Made by a program: the position numbers and the translations under genes
From: Ooceraea biroi
Taxonomy: Eukaryota; Arthropoda; Insecta; Hymenoptera; Formicidae
Assembly (NCBI RefSeq): GCF_003672135.1
Contig: NC_039517.1
Location: forward strand, 868,001 to 932,000
Length of the DNA stretch: 64,000 nucleotides
Direction of reading: 5' to 3'
Part shown: positions 1-9,760 of the stretch, in pieces
Numbering within the stretch: position 1 is the first letter of the stretch
Layout of the letters: each line of letters starts with the position of its first letter
The notes under the pieces: model-generated
Seen by the model: only the letters and a program-made list of their open reading frames with translations
What the model was told of the DNA's origin: nothing
The model's database searches: none

Positions 1-66
1 ATGCCTCCCGTTCAGACTGAGTTGACAATGGTGAGGTATGCGTGTGTGTACATAATTCCGTATCAT

Positions 67-774
67 TTATTGCGTAGCCTGCACAAGGGCCTCTCCGACC
101 TCGACGGCGATAGCCGCCTCGGCCCTATCCTTGTCCGACGTCGCCGAGGAGAGCTGTTGCTGGGCTTTGCTGAGAATGTCTCTTGCTGCGGAGCTATCGA
201 GGTCTTCAACTGGGTGGGCTTCTTCTGCGAGAATCTGTGAACAATCGGTTGGAACCCATACTCTTTGCTTCTTCCTCTAAAAACAAAATCCTTGGTACAC
301 ACCTGCACGCTGTTGTCTTCGTTTATGGTGACTGTGCCGGACGAGACGAAGACCTTCTTGGTCGCGCCGCCTTCTTCGTACACCGTTACCACTCCAGGCT
401 TCAGCACCGCCAGGGTGGGCACGTGCTTTGGCAAGATACCGAAGGAGCCTGAGAACGAGGGCACATCGACCTGACGGATTACGGCTTGATCGTAGAACAC
501 CTGACAGAAAAAAGGGAAGTGGGCTACGTTGATTAAACGTCCACGGAAAGACGTGGATTATGAGCATTAAAATGTAAAAATTCATCAAGAAAAGGGGGAG
601 AAGAAGAAAAAGGAGAAGCTGAAGCTCCATCGAGCTCAATGCACTCTATCATACCTGATTGGCACCCGCGAAGGTGAACTTCATCTGCTCGCTGACGGCA
701 GCATCCGCGTAGGACCTCCTCTGGCTGCGGACGCAGCGCAGATAAGGGCGCAAGGTGCGCGCGAGACTGGCCAT
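67..774 (-). CDS. ATP5F1D: Mitochondrial ATP synthase subunit delta, complete
   Basis: This encodes the delta subunit of the F1 central stalk of mitochondrial ATP synthase (homologue of bacterial epsilon), which with gamma and epsilon couples c-ring rotation to catalysis. I assemble complement(join(67..234,303..500,655..774)), giving 161 aa. Exon 1 codes for a basic targeting peptide (MASLARTLRPYLRCVRS) followed by the start of the mature chain, ending FAGANQ. Exon 2 is the beta-sandwich, with VDVPSFSGSFGILPKHVPTL and the TVTINEDNSVQ strand. Exon 3 is the C-terminal helical hairpin, ending in a run of alternating acidic and alanine residues. Both introns are GT-AG (501-654 and 235-302, the second only 68 bp), and all junctions keep frame. 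The total length fits the family. The ATG at 774 starts the only plausible presequence. A good acceptor lies 9 bp upstream of the ATG, at 784, after a long pyrimidine tract, so a non-coding first exon is likely further upstream. Confidence 0.95.
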
Positions 775-1383
775 TTCTGCACGCTGAAATAAAAACGAAG
801 ACTTGATCTCTTTCAAGAAAAAAAAAAAAAAAACGGAGACACTCCGTCGTCGTTGACGGCGACAAGGCTGGCGGGGCTGTTACATCACAGCCGCGAGATA
901 ACCTAACCTCGCGCGCGTAACCCCCGTTTCTCGAACGACGTTGACGTCGGACGACGACGTCCGAATTCGAGAGACGGGCTGGACTTTTCGCGCGAGGCTC
1001 TCCACGTTCCTCGTTTACGATATAATTATTTCGCTCACCGTGGCGATCGTTCGTATCCGAGTTTAAAGTACCGATGTGCTTATCATCGACGCGTGTAGGA
1101 ACGAATGACCCTTGCAACGATAGAATCGACCAATCGACTGAGAAACGGATGGAAGAAGTGTGAAGTTTGTCACTGAGATGGCGCTAGTGTAAAAGTACTA
1201 GCACAGTGCCGCGCGCTTTTATCGCAAGCGATTTGAATCAGTCTCGTCTCCTTTGATAGATTATTATTCGATACGGGCCAGAGATATTCCTGGATAATCA
1301 AAATCGTGATAATCGTCCTACCGTGCGACCTGTACACAAACAATAACTCGACTCAGAACAACAGGAGACCGATCGAGAGAGCA
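775..1383. promoter_or_regulatory. 5' region between the ATP synthase delta gene and a possible divergent transcript
   Basis: The minus strand has a run of about 15 T followed by a pyrimidine tract and CAG ending at 784, a good 3' splice site. The first ATP synthase delta exon is therefore probably non-coding and lies between about 830 and 1130. On the plus strand the segment ends in ATG followed by a strong donor (GTAAGA) at 1387. This arrangement fits a short bidirectional promoter. No TATA box is convincing. The regulatory role is inferred from layout only. Confidence 0.4.
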
Positions 1384-1973
1384 ATGGTAAGAAGTCGCAA
1401 CAAACGGCAGACGGCTTTCGCTTGCCGATGTGGTAAGTCGGTTTTCGATTGCGTCAAAGACAGATAAGGAAGCAAAAAAGACTGTAAAGAATCATGTTCT
1501 TGATTAAAGCGATCGATAACGCTTCGACAATCGTTACGAAGAGAGGAAAGAGGAGAGGAGAGAAAAATTCGATTCAGAACGGTGTGAAGTTCGCCGCGCT
1601 CCGGTTCGGCTCACAAAATGGCGATACGAAGATAAAGTGGTGCGGCTGTGAGTGCAATTCTCTTACGAAACGGATTCAGACGGATCGGATGATAAATTCG
1701 CTACCTTATAGGTACGTGATAAGATCTTATCTCCAGATTTCTTTAAGGTATCTTTAAGATTCAATATTTATTTCTCGTTCTATCTTTCACAACATTCGCT
1801 GACCCATTTCTGTAATTATAGATGCATCCGCAAAAATTCATTACGCGCGCCATTACACATATTGTACGATTTTATAAGATTTTTAATTTAGTATAATTCA
1901 ATTTGTTTCTCCTCTCTTTTCTAGCCTTTGTTGACCTGGTGGATGGTGGATGGTGGCGGCAATGCAGCAATCG
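1384..1973 (+). CDS. Possible 5' coding exons of an unrecognised plus-strand gene
   Basis: Two short exons can be read. The first ends with an ATG at 1384-1386 immediately before a GTAAGA donor. The second, 1925-1973, lies between a pyrimidine-rich CTAG acceptor and a GTGAGT donor. Spliced, they give MPLLTWWMVDGGGNAAI plus one base. Both splice sites are strong and the frame is open, but the piece is only 17 residues, the family is not recognisable, and I did not find the next exon. It could equally be a non-coding leader or chance. Confidence 0.25.
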
Positions 1974-2889
1974 GTGAGTGATTTTGTAATACTTGCAATT
2001 ATGGACTAATGTACGCATATGTGCGTAAAAGTATTTACGAGAAACATTGTAATTGCATTTTCGATGATAAATATTCTGCAAGAGAGAATATTTTGTGTGG
2101 AAAGCGCATCGTTAAAAAAAATAGAATTTTGATTATAATTAAGGTAACATATAATTCGAGTTAATAAGTCCAGTATAAAAGATTATTTCATATTTCATTA
2201 GAAAAGTCACTAAAAAGCTAAATATCCAAAAAAGTGTAGTTCGGCAATTATGTTAATATTTTTCATTGAAATTACGAGAGATCATAAATTTTAAATACAA
2301 ACGTATGATACATGGAACCCTTTATTTTCAACATTAACGATGAAAAGTACATCCATTGTCATTTCTTTGGTGAAAGTAAACATTTTTGGCAAAGAAATCG
2401 ATTCTTGCATTTTAACTTGCATAACAGCGTATAAAAGTATCTACTAACTACATTCTACTAATTATAATATATTTCAACAATCACATATTTCTAATTTAAA
2501 CTGTTGAAATATGTATGTAAATATATTGCTCAAATCTATTATATCATCACTACATCGTTTCTCATGAGAGAGTGTGAAAGGTAAACTCCAATAGCTCCGA
2601 ATATATGTGTTATAAAATTGATATAAATCGCAATTAATGCAACAACGTATGTCACAAAACGAAATATTATAATAAATTATAATAGATAAAAGTTACAACA
2701 AATCAAGAAACAATTAATTAATAGAATAAATGAAAGAATATCAATAGAAATTATTAAAATACATTAGAAACAAAAAGTTAAGAAACTAAACAAAGAATCA
2801 ATTTATGATTTGTTCGCCGAATATTCGTCATTCTTAAATTTCACGATACGTTCAAATTTACGCTATTGGAGCTAACAACCTTAGATCTT

Positions 2890-3708
2890 ACAAGGGAAGG
2901 TTTTTAGGTGTTACACTCGGATTTCAAAAATTGTTTGCATGCAGGTAGGGAGGTCCCCAAATAGAAGAAAAAAATAAAAGTAGCGGCCCAAATGCATATT
3001 TGCGCGCTACGTGCGCAATTTTCGATGTTAGGTTAATTACTCAAAAATGCTATTTCCAATCGAATTCTTTACATTTTTTATTTCACCTAATGCACATTTA
3101 TATTACTTTGAATAATTGTGTGTGTGTGTGTGTGTGCATGCGCGTATGTGCTTCTATGTGCGTGTGTGTACTTGTGTGTGTGCGCGCGTGTGTGTGTTTA
3201 GAAAATACGAGCGTCTAATGTAATCTCGTGTCGCGCAAGCACAGTGCGTATAAAAGGCCCATTGCTCAAAAATGGTATTTGCATCGTAACGTTTTTAATT
3301 TTTTACTGCAACTGCCAATGCACACAATTTGGAATAATTGTACATTGCGCAAATCGTAGTTTGCTCTTTCTGCGTGATTTATTGTATGCGACTTTAAATA
3401 GATTTGATCAGAATCCATAACGAGGACATAAAAGATCTCGTCAAGGGAGGTTTTTAATTCTTTCAGTTTTAATTTTGATTTTGATTTCTTTTTAAAGCGT
3501 TGTGCATTAGGTGAAATAAAAAATGTAAAGAATTCGATTGGAAATAGCATTTTTGAGTAATTAACCTAACATCGAAAATTGCGCACGTAGCGCGCAAATA
3601 TGCATTTGGGCCGCTACTTTTATAATTTTTCTTCTATTTGGGGACCTCCCTACCTGCATGCAAACAATTTTTGAAATCCGAGTGTAACACCTAAAAACCT
3701 TTCCTTGT
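2890..3708. mobile_element. Inverted-repeat element flanked by TTA, next to PRDM13-like copy A
   Basis: The ends form a long inverted repeat of about 190 bp: the left arm starts CAAGGGAAGGTTTTTAGGTG and the right arm ends with its near-exact complement. TTA lies directly outside each arm (2888-2890 and 3708-3710), which fits a 3 bp target duplication. Comparison with the paralogous empty site in unit B near 9750 also allows a slightly different left boundary, around 2880. The centre has no transposase and includes a TG-rich microsatellite at 3117-3197. The element is non-autonomous, and the superfamily is uncertain. It ends about 14 bp from the stop codon of copy A. Confidence 0.75.
3117..3197. 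repeat. TG-rich microsatellite
   Basis: An impure alternating TG/CG tract inside the inverted-repeat element. The small open frame across it is a by-product of the repeat. Confidence 0.9.
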
Positions 3709-3721
3709 TAGAGGAAAAGAT

Positions 3722-5708
3722 CTATCTGCGTACGTGATGCTTTCGTTTCGGTGTTGATCTCGCGATCATTTCGTCATTATGCGCGTCTAAGTGCTTAGCC
3801 TGCATGTGTTTCTTAAAATCTCCCTTCCTGATGAAGATCTTGCTGCAGATGCTGCAGTTGTAACGGCTCTTGCGTACCCCGTGTCGTATCAGGTGCTTGT
3901 TGAAGTTGCTAGGATCTCTCCAGCTGTGATTGCAAATGTTACAATGAAGCGGCTTGTAACCAGTATGCGTGCGGATGTGAATCTTCAGATTGTATTTCCC
4001 GGAGATCACGCGCTTGCAGAACATGCACTCGTAACTCTTCCCGTCCGGCAACGGGTCGATATTTTTGATGCTCTTTTCCACTTCCGCAGGGTCCATCTTG
4101 TCGAAGGCCGGCGACGAGACTGGATTGAGAGCGAGCAGTGAATTTATCTGGAAGCTTGCGGTTCTGTTATTGGGTTGTTGAGTCGTCAGGACGCTGAGAT
4201 CTAAAGGTTTATCTTGGTCCAAGTTCGGGATGTATGCGATTTTGTTCGCCAGGAGTGTCCAGATGTGGCTGTGCTTCAAATGGTGGCAATCTAGCGCCAA
4301 ATGCAGCTTCAATGCATTCGGAAATGAGAAGCTGTTGTTACAGATGTCGCAGGTGTAGATGTTCTGTTCTGCAATCAACAATTGATAGATATTTCTATCA
4401 AATTGATCAAATTTGTTAATAAAATTGATAGATGTTGTCTAATGTTCTTTCTTTCTTTAGGCTCCATTAATATAATAAATATTCCATGGCTGTAGACATG
4501 CGTGTATGGAGGATATAATTTTATGATAAACACACGTTTCGTGCGCAAAGATCGATCGAGGGAAAATCTCTTAAGGCGATCCTGGAGTCGTCTGTATTAC
4601 CGGCGGAATCGGTGATTTTCCTGCATTTTTCAAGAAATATATCTTTTTATTGAATTCACAGAATGAAAAATCCTTTTCCACGATGAAAGTACACAATAAT
4701 GTAATGTGGAAAATAGGACTTAACTTTCCAAATGGAAAAAAAATCAAAATTGTGATTTTTTTCCATTTGGAAAGTTAAGTCCTATTTTCCACACTACATT
4801 ATTGTGTGTACTTTCATCGTGGAAAAGGATTTTTCATTCTGTGAATTCAATAAAAAGATATATTTCTTGAAAAATGCAGGAAAATCATCGATTTCGCCGG
4901 TAATACAGACGCCACGACGGAGTTCACTGGCCACTCCAGGATCACCTTAACGATAAAAATAAGTTTATCAGATTTAATATTTAATTAATCAGTCGTTAGA
5001 AAATTATTAAATGTGGTAAATAATAACATCTGACAATGGCCGAAAAGATACCGAAGAATTGTATTAAGTCGATCGTTATAAGATCGCGAAGACAACTGAG
5101 TTTCATAAATCTAGTGTAATCTAGGATCATACCTTTCATGTGGGTTGTTTCTAACAACGGAATTTTGAATAAAGTGCGAGTACACTCTCCGAACCACATG
5201 CGTAACGGCTCTCCTGGTTGTATCGTGCTTATGATTTTTAATTTCACTCCGTCGTTAATACGGTAGAGTAGGACGTTGGCACTCGGGCAGTCCTCCGCCA
5301 GGGTAATGTTTTTCAGCCAGTAACATGGATTTTTAAACTCGAAACACTTCAAGTGGCCGTTCGCCTCGACAATTTTGACATCCTAGGCAATTGGATTTTT
5401 AATTCAGATTTAATTAGAAAACTAAAATTCTGTGAAATATCTTATTTTATCCGTCCGCAATCTGTTAATGTTCTTAACGTCAGCCCGAACGTATTTTTCT
5501 ATGCAGTAGAGATTTCCGCGAAGAGCGAATGTGAGATAATCTGATAAACATTTTTATCGCTTACATCTTGCATGGCCAAAGATGTGTTTGGTCGGTACAG
5601 CACGTTCACGTCGATGATACCCGTGGTCGATGAGCCCACGTTGAGGACTTGAGCTGCTCGAACGAGTGATGTGCTCACATTGAAGTCGGGTTTTCCGGTG
5701 GAATACAT
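3722..5708 (-). CDS. PRDM13-like PR-domain zinc-finger protein, diverged copy A
   Basis: Probable nuclear DNA-binding transcription regulator. I read complement(join(3722..4368,5133..5382,5565..5708)), 346 aa; all junctions are GT-AG and in frame. Exons 1 and 2 give a PR (SET-related) domain, including NPCYWLKNITLAEDCPSANV and QPGEPLRMWF. Exon 3 has one C2H2 finger directly after the PR domain and three C-terminal fingers from about residue 244, the second containing DPSNFNKH. This one-plus-three layout and the DPSN motif are typical of PRDM13. Relative to copy B it lacks about 70 residues of the linker, and its last finger is altered (RKGDFKKH instead of RKRDLERH), although every zinc ligand is kept. 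The start ATG at 5708 aligns with the start of copy B. Copy A looks functional but faster evolving. Confidence 0.8.
4575..4946. mobile_element. TTAA-flanked hairpin MITE in intron 2 of PRDM13-like copy A
   Basis: This is a near-perfect palindrome of 372 bp with almost no loop (centre about 4750). It starts GGCGATCCTGGAGT and ends with the complement (one difference at position 3). TTAA is present on both sides (4571-4574 and 4947-4950). The left arm lacks about 20 bp present near the outer end of the right arm. The matching intron of copy B near 10795 reads AAAATCTCTTATAG with no insert, so it is an empty site. A TTAA target fits piggyBac-type mobilisation, but no transposase is present. Confidence 0.85.
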
Positions 5709-6020
5709 CTTCGAGATGCTGACGTAGAAAGTTCCCAAAGTTCTCCACGAGGATCGAGCTTTCCTCTCAGCCCGATATTCCGCCCTTCGCGCACGCAGTT
5801 TCCGGTTCCTCTTCGGTGCCGCCTTGGTTTCCCTTGATTTTTCTTCGCCGGCGATCCGGAAAAACTGATTCTATCGCGAAAACCTCTGGGTGCACCACAA
5901 TGATGATAAGATTAAAAACGTACCGTTTACCGTCTCGCGCGTTATCGATGCGCTGCCGTTTCTTCGGGACGAAAGCTAATGAAGTACTGAAGCTTCGTCT
6001 TCGAAGTCGACTAACGTAAT
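5709..6020 (-). promoter_or_regulatory. Conserved 5' leader and promoter region of PRDM13-like copy A
   Basis: Upstream of the start ATG the sequence remains similar to the same region of copy B (about 11814-12150), including a stretch reading KAAPKRNRKLRARRAEYRAE on the minus strand. In copy A this frame stays open for about 55 codons but contains no ATG. In copy B the same region is interrupted by TAG shortly before its ATG. The stretch is therefore more likely a conserved 5' UTR or former coding sequence than part of today's protein. Confidence 0.4.
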
Positions 6021-6289
6021 GACGGGCTTTCTTATTGTATCAGCGCGGTCATTTTCGTGCTTGATAAAACTCCCCCTCTTCCGCGCTCGGAATGATACGT
6101 TGTGATGTATCTACGAACACTCCCTATCTCTGTCCTGATGATGCGTGTGCATATTGCACTTGAGTCGGAAGGCCCTTTGGTCACTTACATCATGTCATTG
6201 GCACGATCGTGCGTAGAAGGAGGAGCTGACTGGCCTCTTGAAACACCTTTACTTGCTGCACAGCAACAGGCATGATTCCTCATTATGTA

Positions 6290-6545
6290 CAGGGTGGGGA
6301 AAAATTATTGGTCAAGCTTTCGCCAGTCGATTCTACTCGTCGAGATCGCCAACATTGCATCATAAACATGGTGCCGCAAAATTAACTTTCAAGGTCATTT
6401 TCAATGTCAAATTTTTTTTATTGGCTTAGTCGATTCTACTCGTCGAGCTGAACAAAAGTCTCAAAGAGACCATATGCCGGAAATCAATATTTCATAGAGA
6501 AATCTTCGTTTGAAGTTTTTAGAAGCCAAAAAATTTCGTAAAATT
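6290..6545. repeat. Left terminal inverted repeat of the mariner element
   Basis: Pairs with 8350-8607. It contains two direct copies of AGTCGATTCTACTCGTCGAG, at 6325-6344 and 6428-6447, in an inverted repeat/direct repeat arrangement. These are the likely transposase binding sites by analogy with other IR/DR elements of the Tc1/mariner group. Confidence 0.9.
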
Positions 6546-6560
6546 AATTGTGATGAATGT

Positions 6561-6637
6561 AAAATCTGCTTAATCTACTCTTAACGCTACCCAGGAACAA
6601 CGAAGTGGGCGTGGTAGATTTTTGTTCCCTTCGGGGT
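6561..6637. repeat. Second, internal inverted-repeat arm (left)
   Basis: Pairs with 8150-8226, beginning AATCTGCTTAATCTACTCTT and running to a CTTCGGGG tract. It is separated from the outer arm by about 15 bp on this side and about 125 bp on the right, so the two arms are not symmetrical. Confidence 0.85.
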
Positions 6638-6889
6638 ATCTTGGTACCCAGTAACATTTCAACGGCTGTTGGTTCCTTAAAGCAACGGTCATTTGCCTCG
6701 GAGAGGAATAATATATTGCTCCATAAGACATTCGTTACTTGTGCTTAAGAAGCTTTCCATCCATATCCAGACCTTTTTCGTGATTATTAGAAGACCGCCG
6801 CTGATCTTGAATCAATTTTCAGTGTAAAATTAAAAAAAAATTGTTTTAATTTTTTACCAAATTTTTTCTAAGAATAACGTTGCTGTAGC

Positions 6890-8098
6890 ATGCCTCGACG
6901 TGGTGGCCGTGGTGGTCGTGATCGGGCGCTTCGGGATGGGCGTGACCAACGTCTAATGCTTCGAGCAATTGATTGTGCTCATGGTAATTACACACGAGCA
7001 CGAGTTCTTTATGCTAGTTGGTTGCGACGCCAAGCTAATGGCAGACCATTACGTCCAGGGTCCGTGCCTGATCGTCGAGAATTTCAACGACTCGATGAAC
7101 GATTACATGATCAGGAGCAAATGAATTTTGCAGATGCTGGCCACCGTAGGGCAGGTCGTCCTCGTGTGTCTTGGAGAATTGAGGAACGTGTGATTGCTCT
7201 AGCTCGAACTTATCCTGTCATGGGATCACGACGCATAGGCGCGCGAGTAGGGGTTGATCATAAAACAGTCTTGCGCATTCTCCGTGAGGAAGGCCTACGA
7301 CCCTACAAAGTGCAGGTAGTGCATGAGTTACGACCTGGTGATCGCACAGCTCGTCTTCGTTTTTGTCGGTGGATGCTTCGCAAGATCCGAAGATATCGGC
7401 ACTTTCTGAAAAATATAGTGTTCACTGATGAATCCAGTTTTTCCAGCACTTCCATTTTGAACCGGCAAAATGTTCGCATCTGGCGCAGACGCAATCCACA
7501 CGCAATGGTCCAAAGAGTTCAGCAGGGCCGTTTTTCAGTCAATGTTTGGGCAGGGATACTCGGGAATGATTATATTGCTCCTGTGTTTCTCTCAAACCGA
7601 TTGTCAAGCGTTGAGTATTTGCGGTTTCTACGTCATACTCTCCTGAATCGACTGCGACGTATGGTTCCGAGGAATGCCCGTAATCGAATTTTTTTTATGC
7701 ATGACGGTGCTCCACCGCATTTCGGCAGGCAAGTCTGCGCTTTTTTACAACGAGTTTTTGGAACTCGATGGATCGGTCGTAATCCTGCGCCACACTTATG
7801 GCCCGCCCGTTCACCTGACCTGAACCCTCTGGACTTTTATTTCTGGGGAGCTCTGAAAGCCATTGTTTATGGGTCAAGCAGGGCTTTAAGGACAGTTCAG
7901 GATTTACGAGATCGCATTGAAGAGGCGGTTGCTACTTTAGCACGAAATCGAGCTGTGCTCCGTAGAGTGCGAGATAATTTGGTGGAGAGACTCCAAGCTT
8001 GCATTGATAACGGTGGTGGTCACATTGAAGCTGGCAGACAAGCACAACTGCTCAGAGCTATTGGGGCCGATGGGTCAGTTCTGTTTGTTCGTAGGTAG
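6890..8098 (+). CDS. Mariner-family transposase, DD37D type, intact
   Basis: This 402 aa, arginine-rich transposase would cut and paste the surrounding element. Residues about 20-80 resemble the helix-turn-helix region found at the start of many insect Tc3-like transposases (NYTRARVLYASWLRRQ). A second helix-turn-helix region follows at about 90-140 (SRRIGARVGVDHKTVLRIL). The catalytic triad is visible: D180 in FTDESSF, D272 in HDGAPPH and D310 in RSPDLNPLDFYFWG, with 37 residues between the last two aspartates. This D(37)D spacing is the one used to define the maT-like group of mariners. The ATG at 6890 opens the frame, and there are no stops or frameshifts. The gene lies between the inner inverted-repeat arms. 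Confidence 0.93.
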   Translation: MPRRGGRGGRDRALRDGRDQRLMLRAIDCAHGNYTRARVLYASWLRRQANGRPLRPGSVPDRREFQRLDERLHDQEQMNFADAGHRRAGRPRVSWRIEERVIALARTYPVMGSRRIGARVGVDHKTVLRILREEGLRPYKVQVVHELRPGDRTARLRFCRWMLRKIRRYRHFLKNIVFTDESSFSSTSILNRQNVRIWRRRNPHAMVQRVQQGRFSVNVWAGILGNDYIAPVFLSNRLSSVEYLRFLRHTLLNRLRRMVPRNARNRIFFMHDGAPPHFGRQVCAFLQRVFGTRWIGRNPAPHLWPARSPDLNPLDFYFWGALKAIVYGSSRALRTVQDLRDRIEEAVATLARNRAVLRRVRDNLVERLQACIDNGGGHIEAGRQAQLLRAIGADGSVLFVRR

Positions 8099-8149
8099 CG
8101 TCGACGACGATAAAGTGAGAGGCAAGGGGAACTCACTGTAATCAAGTCA

Positions 8150-8607
8150 CCCCGAAGGGAACAGAAATCTACCACGTCCACGTCGTTGTTCCTGGGTAGC
8201 GCTAAGAGTAGATTAAGCAGATTTTTGACCTTGAAAACGAATTTTTCAGGGTCATTTTTGGGGGGTGATTTTCGCTAATCATGATCAGGATATTCAGAAC
8301 ATGATTTTAAGAACTTTATAAGCATCAGATTTATTTTCTGACTTCATAAAAATCGATTTTTTTGAAATTTCAGGCAAAAAAACTTCAAACGAAGAGTTCT
8401 CTGTGAAATATTGATTTCCGGCATATGGTCCTTTTGAGACTTTTGTTTAGCTCGACGAGTAGAATCGACTAAGCCAATAAAAAATTTTGACATTGAAAAT
8501 GACCTTGAAAGTTAATTTTGCGGCACCATGTTTATAATGCAATGTTGGCGATCTCGACGAGTAGAATCGACTGGCGAAAGCTTGACCAATAATTTTTCCC
8601 CACCCTG
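8150..8607. repeat. Right inverted-repeat arms of the mariner element
   Basis: The inner arm 8150-8226 pairs with 6561-6637, and the outer arm about 8350-8607 pairs with 6290-6545. The 20 bp direct repeats recur in inverse orientation at 8451-8470 and 8553-8572. Confidence 0.88.
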
Positions 8608-9760
8608 TACACATGGGGTTTTCCTATTTCTCTTTTTAATTGAAGGTAAACTCTAGGTGACGAGTATCTGCCCGAGAAGAATCAAAATGAGAAACGGTTT
8701 CTAAGTTAGCAGCAGTTCAGATAAGAAAGAGATTAAGAATTTTTATTTTTTTTAACTATGCGGGAAGTTTCGCTGCCTCTGAAAAAGAATTAGTTTGTAC
8801 GTACTTATGGTATTCTTTTGAAGTTGTATGAAATGACCAACGCGAATTAAAAGAGATAGTAGAAACGCCGAAGTTATCAGGTAAAAGTGTTGCGGTGGAG
8901 CTTTTTTGAAGAACTCAGTAACGCGAATTCCAGCTTCAGCTTTTTGACGAAACCGAAAAAGATTTATTTGTTATGTGAGACGAATCATTACGTCTCGGTA
9001 CTCTTAAAGTGTCGATACGGTATCTATTTTATTAATCTACTTTATTTACTTTATCTATTTTTTTATACGTGTGTTTACACTGTGTGAAAGATATGTATAT
9101 AGATATACGAATATAAACGGGCGTACAAACAGAGACGGAGTCATGTAGCATTCAAACAGAATAAATTTTAAACGCGGTTAAACATAAACGTATATACAAC
9201 ACATAGAATTCTTTAGAATTCTTTATTTTCAACATTAACGATAAAATACATCTATCGCCATTTCTTTTATATTGGTAAAAGTAGACACTTTTGGCAAATC
9301 GATTCTCGCATTTTTAACAAGATGTGTATAAAATTATACATCTACCAACTACATCATACTAATTATATCTATCAACAATCGCATATTTCTAACTTAAACT
9401 AGTGGTCTGGTAAACTCCAATAGCTCTGACAGATCGGCCAAATTGCAAAATTGGTATAAACCACCAATAATGTAATGCACATAATATACGTTATAAAATA
9501 TATAACAAAATTATAATAAATAAGAGTTACAACAAATTACAAGTCAAGAAACAATTAATTAATAGGATAAATAAAATAAATACAAACTCAATAAAAACAA
9601 ATAAATAAATTAAACATAAGAAAATAAAGAACTAAATCAAAAACCAATTTATAATTTGTTCGCGAAATATTCTTGAATCTGTGCTTGAATATCACGTGTG
9701 ATGTTGACGAAGGAACCTTCACATTTGCGCTATTGGAGTTAACAAGCTTGGAAGAAAGAT

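Larger units (their letters stand above)
6290..8607 (+). mobile_element. Complete mariner-family (DD37D) transposon
   Basis: The element is bounded by CAGGGTGGGG and CCCCACCCTG, each flanked by a TA target duplication (6288-6289 and 8608-8609). It is 2318 bp, with terminal inverted repeats of about 250 bp and one intact transposase gene. Each terminal repeat has two copies of a 20 bp direct repeat, and a second inverted-repeat pair lies further in (6561-6637 and 8150-8226). The near-identical arms and open transposase suggest recent insertion. It lies upstream of PRDM13-like copy A, in sequence that is continuous in unit B. Confidence 0.93.
2298..9170. repeat. Tandem duplication unit A (PRDM13-like gene with flanks)
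   Basis: The 3' flank (from about 2298), the exons, the introns and the 5' flank (to about 9170) all match the same parts of unit B at about 9190-12970 in the same order and strand. Examples are the shared 3' tract reading CTTTATTTTCAACATTAACG at about 2320 and 9219, and the shared 5' tract CTGAAAAAGAATTAGTTTGT at about 8778 and 12610. Unit A is longer because it holds three insertions: 2890-3708, 4575-4946 and 6290-8607. Boundaries are approximate and read by eye. Confidence 0.85.

Noticed and set aside
3791..4141. Plus-strand frame opposite the zinc-finger exon of PRDM13-like copy A
   Set aside because: The minus strand clearly encodes C2H2 fingers; the plus frame is a shadow. The same holds for 9944-10243 in copy B.
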